Positions 59,262 through 64,000 of a DNA stretch of 64,000 nt are shown piece by piece (the stretch's first letter is position 1; each line of letters begins with the position of its first letter). Source of the DNA: Spizellomyces punctatus DAOM BR117. Lineage: Eukaryota > Chytridiomycota > Chytridiomycetes > Spizellomycetales > Spizellomycetaceae. Made by a program: the position numbers and the translations under genes. The stretch lies in NCBI RefSeq assembly GCF_000182565.1, contig NW_015971539.1, forward strand, positions 677,219 through 741,218. Reading direction: 5' to 3'. The notes beneath the pieces were generated by a model, which had not been told where the DNA came from, made no database searches, and saw nothing but the letters and a program-made list of their open reading frames with translations.

Positions 59262-59827
59262 TAGTGATCAGCGATGACAATCATAATCAATTGGGCAGCC
59301 CCGAAAGAGCTGACCAAGTTCATTTCTTTGACGTCAGTGGACAAGCAGCATGTAATACGTACGTTGTTGGCTACTGTCGAAACAACGACCTGTTGCCCGG
59401 CAAAGGAAGAGATTTGACAGGTTTCTTGCTAAAGCTCGATGGATTACTCTACCATGAAGACCCAAACAACCGCGATGCTTAGTCAAAGGGGCTTAGCACC
59501 TACAGAAGGTCGCGACACCCGTAGGATTTCTTCCCTTTTGGATCTGTAGGTTGTTGAATAGCAGAACATTAAAGTCATCGCTTGAACTTTTTACATTTGT
59601 TACGGATTTATTCTCAACAGCAACTGTGTGATATTTTGGTCTCGCACTGGCACAGAGTTTTGTTGATAACGGCTAGACGCAGCGCTCGCTGCCTCAAGCA
59701 TAACGAGATCACCATTTGGAAGCTCTTTCCCCGCCACCTCCATCGAACCCCAAAGAATTCTATTTTTGCGTTTCGCACGCTCAGAACTCGAACGTAGTTG
59801 CCGGCTTTGCAGCGCATAATCTTTGAG
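59262..59827. promoter_or_regulatory. Divergent intergenic region, CH-kinase/ITC1
   Basis: About 566 bp between the putative kinase start and the ITC1 start. The open frames inside are short and without family character. I see no tRNA or repeat. If the kinase starts at 59155 the region is longer. Confidence 0.35.
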
Positions 59828-62800
59828 ATGCCCCTACACAAAAGGAAACCTGTGGAAATTCTACCACTTCCAACCCTGCCTGAAGGTGACGGTGAAGAGG
59901 TCTGGCAAGTACGAACGACGGGAGAAATCTTTCAGAATTACGAGTAAGTATCAGAATGGGGACATATATATTGGCGTCGTCCTCCGCGGTCGCGTTCTAC
60001 TCGATTGTGTGTGGTCCTTGACATGCCATGTCGGGTCAGATCCTGCGCATTCGGGAGCAGCAGTCGCCGAAAAATCATTGTCTTTGCGTGGATATGTGCA
60101 CTGTTGAATGACTAGACTACTTTCTGTTGCAGAGATTACGTCGCCAGATACAATTTTCTTCGAAAAAAACAATTCGCTTGCGCTAAAACTGGCCGGTCAA
60201 ACCTAACCTATGAGGATGCTCTCATATCTGAACAGGAAGCCACAAGAAGAGTTGAAGAGAACTTTCCTGAGGTCTGGCGTAGACCTGCTATGGAAATCAT
60301 TCACTACAGTGAGTATGTTTCTGTTGTGATTCCGCAAAAGTCCTGCTCATCCAATTGTTTATGTTAGGTATGGAGAAGCTTAATTCTCTTGTAGATCATT
60401 TATATGATTTTTTCAAAGACAGAATATTTGTGGGAGAGTATATCTATATTGACGTTGAAGGCACGCTGGCGCTTGCAAAAGTCTTGGAGGAGATTCGCAA
60501 TGTCCGGGACGGGAACGGGTTCGTCTACACAAATGGCGCGAATGATAAAGGGGTCGATGTAGAGGGAAACGATAAAAGTGGATATCGCTATCGTGTCAAT
60601 CTCGTGGATGATCAATATGAACTACTGTCAATGGAAGATATGGATGGGGATCTCGCTGTCGAGTATGAACTTCCCGCTTCACAGCTGAAACGTGATCGTC
60701 AGATCTTGTCGAAACAAAACTTCAAGAAATTTATTAGAGATGTTGCGACGAAGGATATGTGGGTTGGGGCACCGTGGACAGTGAGGTCAGAGTTCCTTAA
60801 GCGGTATAGCGTTCCCGATACTCCACCTCCCGCAGTACGAGAGCTACTTGACGAGCGACATAGGAAGCTTACGGGTGATACCAAGCCCGTTCACAAGAAA
60901 AAGGCCGCTGACAATGGTGGTACCGATAAGGGAAGTCCAAGAAAAGGTAAACAAAGGGCCAACGATGATTCGGAACTGGATGATGATTTAAAGAAGAAAG
61001 GCCGATCAAGAAAGTCATCGACTTCTAAGCGGGGGGAAACCCCTCCGAAATCGAAAGCTAAGCCATTGCGCTTTCCAATGGAAGACCTAGAGTTATTGAA
61101 ATTGGCACCTCGTCCCAAGAGTCTAGGGATACCGGACCGTCCAGAACCTTCCCGCGACTTTGGCGAAATACCCGAGCACCTCACAACCGCTTTAATGGAA
61201 GTATGGACATTCCTCGCTGTGTATGGAAAGCCACTTCAACTGTATCCATTTACCTTGGACGAATTCATCAAATCACTGTCACATCAAGCTGCACATCCGA
61301 GGGCAGTCCTAATTCACGAGGCATTCGGGTCTCTTCTTGCTGTAGCATGTCAGGAGTGGAGCAATAAACTGGACGCAAGTGCTACTCATGTCATTCCAAT
61401 ACCGGACTTTGCGAGCATTGATCCCACTAAAGCGACACCGGGTGAATTGTTCTTGCTCGATAAACGAGAAGCTGTGGAACAGTACAAAGCTGTTTATCAG
61501 GCGCTCACTGACGATGAGAAGGCAGCACTGGATCAGTGGTGGAAGTGGGAACCGGGGAGATGGTCCACAGGTTACGAATCGCAGAAAGTGAACGCCTATG
61601 GATCTGGCAAACAGGGTCCCGGGGCCGGCCGGTTGAAAGCCTGGGAGATTGTTCTCGCTGGAGTCGTAAGAGATTGGTTACAGCTTGAGCGCTTCCCGCG
61701 CAAATGGGCCATTGTATCTCACTTACTAGGCGGCCTAAGACAACAAGAGGACCAAGTTGATGTAACGGATGAACAGGATGATATCGCGATGGAGGAGGAA
61801 GATATAGATATCAACGGAAGTGCAACGCCGGAGCGGAACGTTACACCCATGGAAACAGACAATGATGAAGAGGATGTGCCTCGACCGTTTGGCCTACGGA
61901 AACGGCGCCGCAAAGATGATGAGGATGATGACTTTGTTTTCGATAAGAAGGAAGAACAGGGTTCGACTAGAAGCAAGCGTCGCGCTCGTCAGCCAGTTGA
62001 CACTATACCGGCCAATGGGTCTCGATCGAAAACTCGAGCTGCAGCTAAAGCGAAAGCCGACGCTGCTTTGGCCTTTGACCGATTGTGCCAGTCCACGGAG
62101 TCTGGATTCCTCTCTCTCAGTTGTAATGACCGGTTAGAGCTATTGTCATTTCTGGTGCGCGATTGTGTGGGACAAAGCTCTCTCATCCGCGGATATGTCG
62201 ATGAGTGTATCGAAAAAAGTTTCGAATTGAAAAAGGAAAAAAGAGAAATAGCGAAAGAACGCAAAGATCTGTAAGTTTTTATCATGTTATCGGCTTCGAA
62301 CGGCTGTCTTATAGACTCTCTGTGCTGTCATAGCTTAATCATGCGCGCTGAGTTTGAGAGTCGCGATCGTGGGGATTCACCATTGAATGACGGCGAAAAT
62401 GGTGTTGTTGCGTCAGCATTGATTGGTGCCTCAGAAGGGCAAGAGGTCATCGACGACGCTGGAAATTCAAGCTCAAACAGTTCAGATGAAGAGTCGCCTA
62501 GGTATTTATCTGTGCACAGGATGGTGTTACTCCCTCGCTGTATATTCGTGGTTTTTTCTAATGCACGAGAACTTAGGGCGTCCAGGTCACGGCATACATC
62601 ACGTGTGCAGAAACTGAGGGAGGAGCAGGCTCGACGGGAGGAGGAAGACCGTCGAAGGCGGCAAGAATATGAACAAATGCGACGCCACAGCAGAGCCCGA
62701 CAAAAGGAGCAACGAGCGCGTGCGGAGGTGAGGCGGAAACATTTTACTGCGACTTTCTTTTTCTGCCCCTTTTAACAAAGATCAACGACAAATGTACAGG

Positions 62801-63565
62801 AACGTAAAAAGATTGAGGAACAGGAACGAGTCCTTGCTCGCCGCGAGTTGACGGTCGACTATCAACTGCGCGTCCTGACGGCCGCTTCACGGCTCAAACC
62901 ACTCGGTCGAGATCGATATTGGAATCGGTATTGGTGGTTTGATCCATCACTCGGGTCATCATTCGAGACCGACGCGAATAATGCAAAGAGCAAGACTAGG
63001 GCTCGAGGAGGACAGGCTCAATCGGGGCAATTGGATTGGGTTTCAGGCAGGCTTTTTGTGGAGGACGTCGGCTTGGAACCAAGAACAATCCTTCAGGATG
63101 ACGAGCAGGATGTTGTGAAGCAAGGACTGACGCATGGTGTGTGGGGTTTCTATAGCGAGCCACATCAGGTATAAGCGAATTGCACTATGTCTCATCCTCG
63201 GGTCTCTTGGCTGACATTTGATATTCAGATCGAACAGCTTCTTACCTGGCTGGATCCGCGCGGTGTACGGGAGTTGAGCCTCAAGACCACGGTAGAGCGA
63301 CTGGCAGAGCACATCACTGCAGGCATGCAACGACGCAATGAGGTTTGTCCGATAATTGACGTCTTGATATCCTACCCAGCGTATTTACAACTTTACCTTT
63401 CTGTAGGACATCACTGCAGCGATTGCCCGACAAGAAGTTATGTCCTCCCGGCGACCCACGCGGAGCACACGGACGTCTGTGGGTGGCACGGATAACGATG
63501 GGGCCGACGGGGAAGGACTAATATGGGAGTCGTACCTGGACTATACAAATCGGTGGGCAAAGTAG
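59828..63565 (+). CDS. ITC1: ISWI-complex subunit ITC1/ACF1-like (WAC-DDT-WHIM)
   Basis: Start 59828 reads MPLHKRKPVEILPLPTLP, the WAC-domain opening, continuing EEVWQVRTTGEIFQNYEDYV, CAKTGRSNLTYEDAL and VEENFPEVWRRPAMEIIHY across the first intron. A large exon ends near 62274. It carries a basic, Ser-rich linker (HKKKAADNGGTDKGSPRKGK) and a DDT domain at about 61185-61350 (ALMEVWTFLAVYGKPLQLYP). An acidic/basic region (FGLRKRRRKDDEDDDFVF) and WHIM-type motifs follow, with LKPLGRDRYWNRYWWFDP near 62895. The C-terminus reads IEQLLTWLDPRGVRELSL and ends at TAG 63565. Itc1 and ACF1 partner the ISWI ATPase in nucleosome spacing. No PHD or bromodomain is seen, so the fungal Itc1 type fits better than metazoan ACF1. 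Confidence 0.9.
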
Positions 63566-63871
63566 CGCACATCCTTTTAGAGTGTCTAGGCATGTTTTTG
63601 GTTCTGTCAAGTCTATATTTTTGTGTGAACATGTTTAATGTGGGGGCCTTTTTGCAAAAGTGATCTGTATATAATAGAACGGCGACTCTGCATTGGTGAT
63701 TGCTCTTCTTTCCTATTCCTTCTATCCGCTACAGCTATCTCTTACATTCTACATTTGTCATTATGACTTATCTACAGTAAGGAACCTGCCTATAACGAGA
63801 CGTAGGACTCGCGTAATAGCAATACAATGCGCCATGCAGAGACGTTTCAGTAGATTTGGTCGCAGGGGAAC
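63566..63871. other. Convergent intergenic region
   Basis: About 306 bp between the ITC1 stop and the stop of the partial gene at the right edge. It includes TTTATTTTTGTGTG-like T-rich sequence that could support 3' processing of ITC1. No gene is apparent. Confidence 0.35.
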
Positions 63872-64000
63872 TTAGGATGCAACCACGGAGACGTTCCTTG
63901 CGATACCATCTGCCTCATTGCTCACATCCCTCTCAGTCTCTGGATTCGAAAGAGCAGACAACCCAACCATTCTTCCAACATCCATTTCATCCAACATTCT
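63872..64000 (-). CDS. C-terminal end of an unidentified gene (cut by window edge)
   Basis: The minus strand from the right edge is open for 42 codons to a TAA at 63872: RMLDEMDVGRMVGLSALSNP then ETERDVSNEADGIARNVSVV. Composition is protein-like (acidic, few rare residues) and the stop sits in convergent arrangement with ITC1, but the fragment is too short to assign to a family. It could also be an open intronic stretch. Confidence 0.35.
   Translation of the reverse strand, partial: RMLDEMDVGRMVGLSALSNPETERDVSNEADGIARNVSVVAS

Overview
The window is nuclear DNA of a fungus, most likely an early-diverging (chytrid-like) lineage. It holds spliceosomal, multi-exon genes with short GT...AG introns (about 50-90 nt, a few 270-560 nt), packed 150-800 bp apart on both strands. 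The protein set is fungal and eukaryotic throughout (PEP4-type vacuolar protease, TGL1/YEH-type lipase, ITC1, SYG1, an AIM19-like protein). A cytochrome-b5 front-end desaturase, a GBP-type GTPase and a TEX47-like protein argue against yeasts and ordinary Dikarya. The species itself cannot be named from sequence alone. A run of exactly 100 N shows this is a draft scaffold.

Layout. 1-3.5 kb is AT-rich, gene-free DNA with three diverged copies of an LTR-like repeat, one of them internally inverted. 3.5-4.7 kb (minus) is a gene or gene fragment with a PH-like segment, beside the repeats. 4.8-15 kb carries the SRRM1-type PWI splicing factor, vacuolar aspartic protease, bacterial-type GH13 alpha-amylase, gankyrin-like ankyrin protein and an acid-lipase-type lipase. 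15-26 kb has a class 3 (DAG-lipase-like) lipase, a secreted or membrane GBP-like GTPase, a TTC14-like TPR protein and importin-13. 26-34 kb has a WD40 plus coiled-coil gene with repeat-filled introns, mitochondrial helicase SUV3 and guanylate kinase with a mitochondrial presequence. 34-44 kb has a TEX47-like protein, an orphan gene, the gap-interrupted desaturase, a PP2C phosphatase and cytosolic AspRS. 44-56 kb has SYG1/XPR1, eIF4B, mitoribosomal protein mL41, exosome RRP43, an AIM19-like protein, HMBS (HEM3) and TXNDC9/PLP1. 55.8-64 kb has a calponin-homology/STE-kinase fusion with a C-terminal CaaX box, the ISWI partner ITC1, and the 3' end of one more gene.

Most genes are unrelated housekeeping functions, as expected in a compact fungal genome. 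Weak themes are RNA processing (SRRM1, SUV3, RRP43, eIF4B), lipid metabolism (two lipases sharing a 556-bp promoter region, desaturase) and mitochondria (SUV3, GUK1, mL41, AIM19-like). Exon joins given below were made by eye from splice sites, reading frame and family similarity. The most unusual object is the CH-kinase-CaaX gene. After it come the two introns with telomere-like G-rich sense strands and the signal-peptide GBP.
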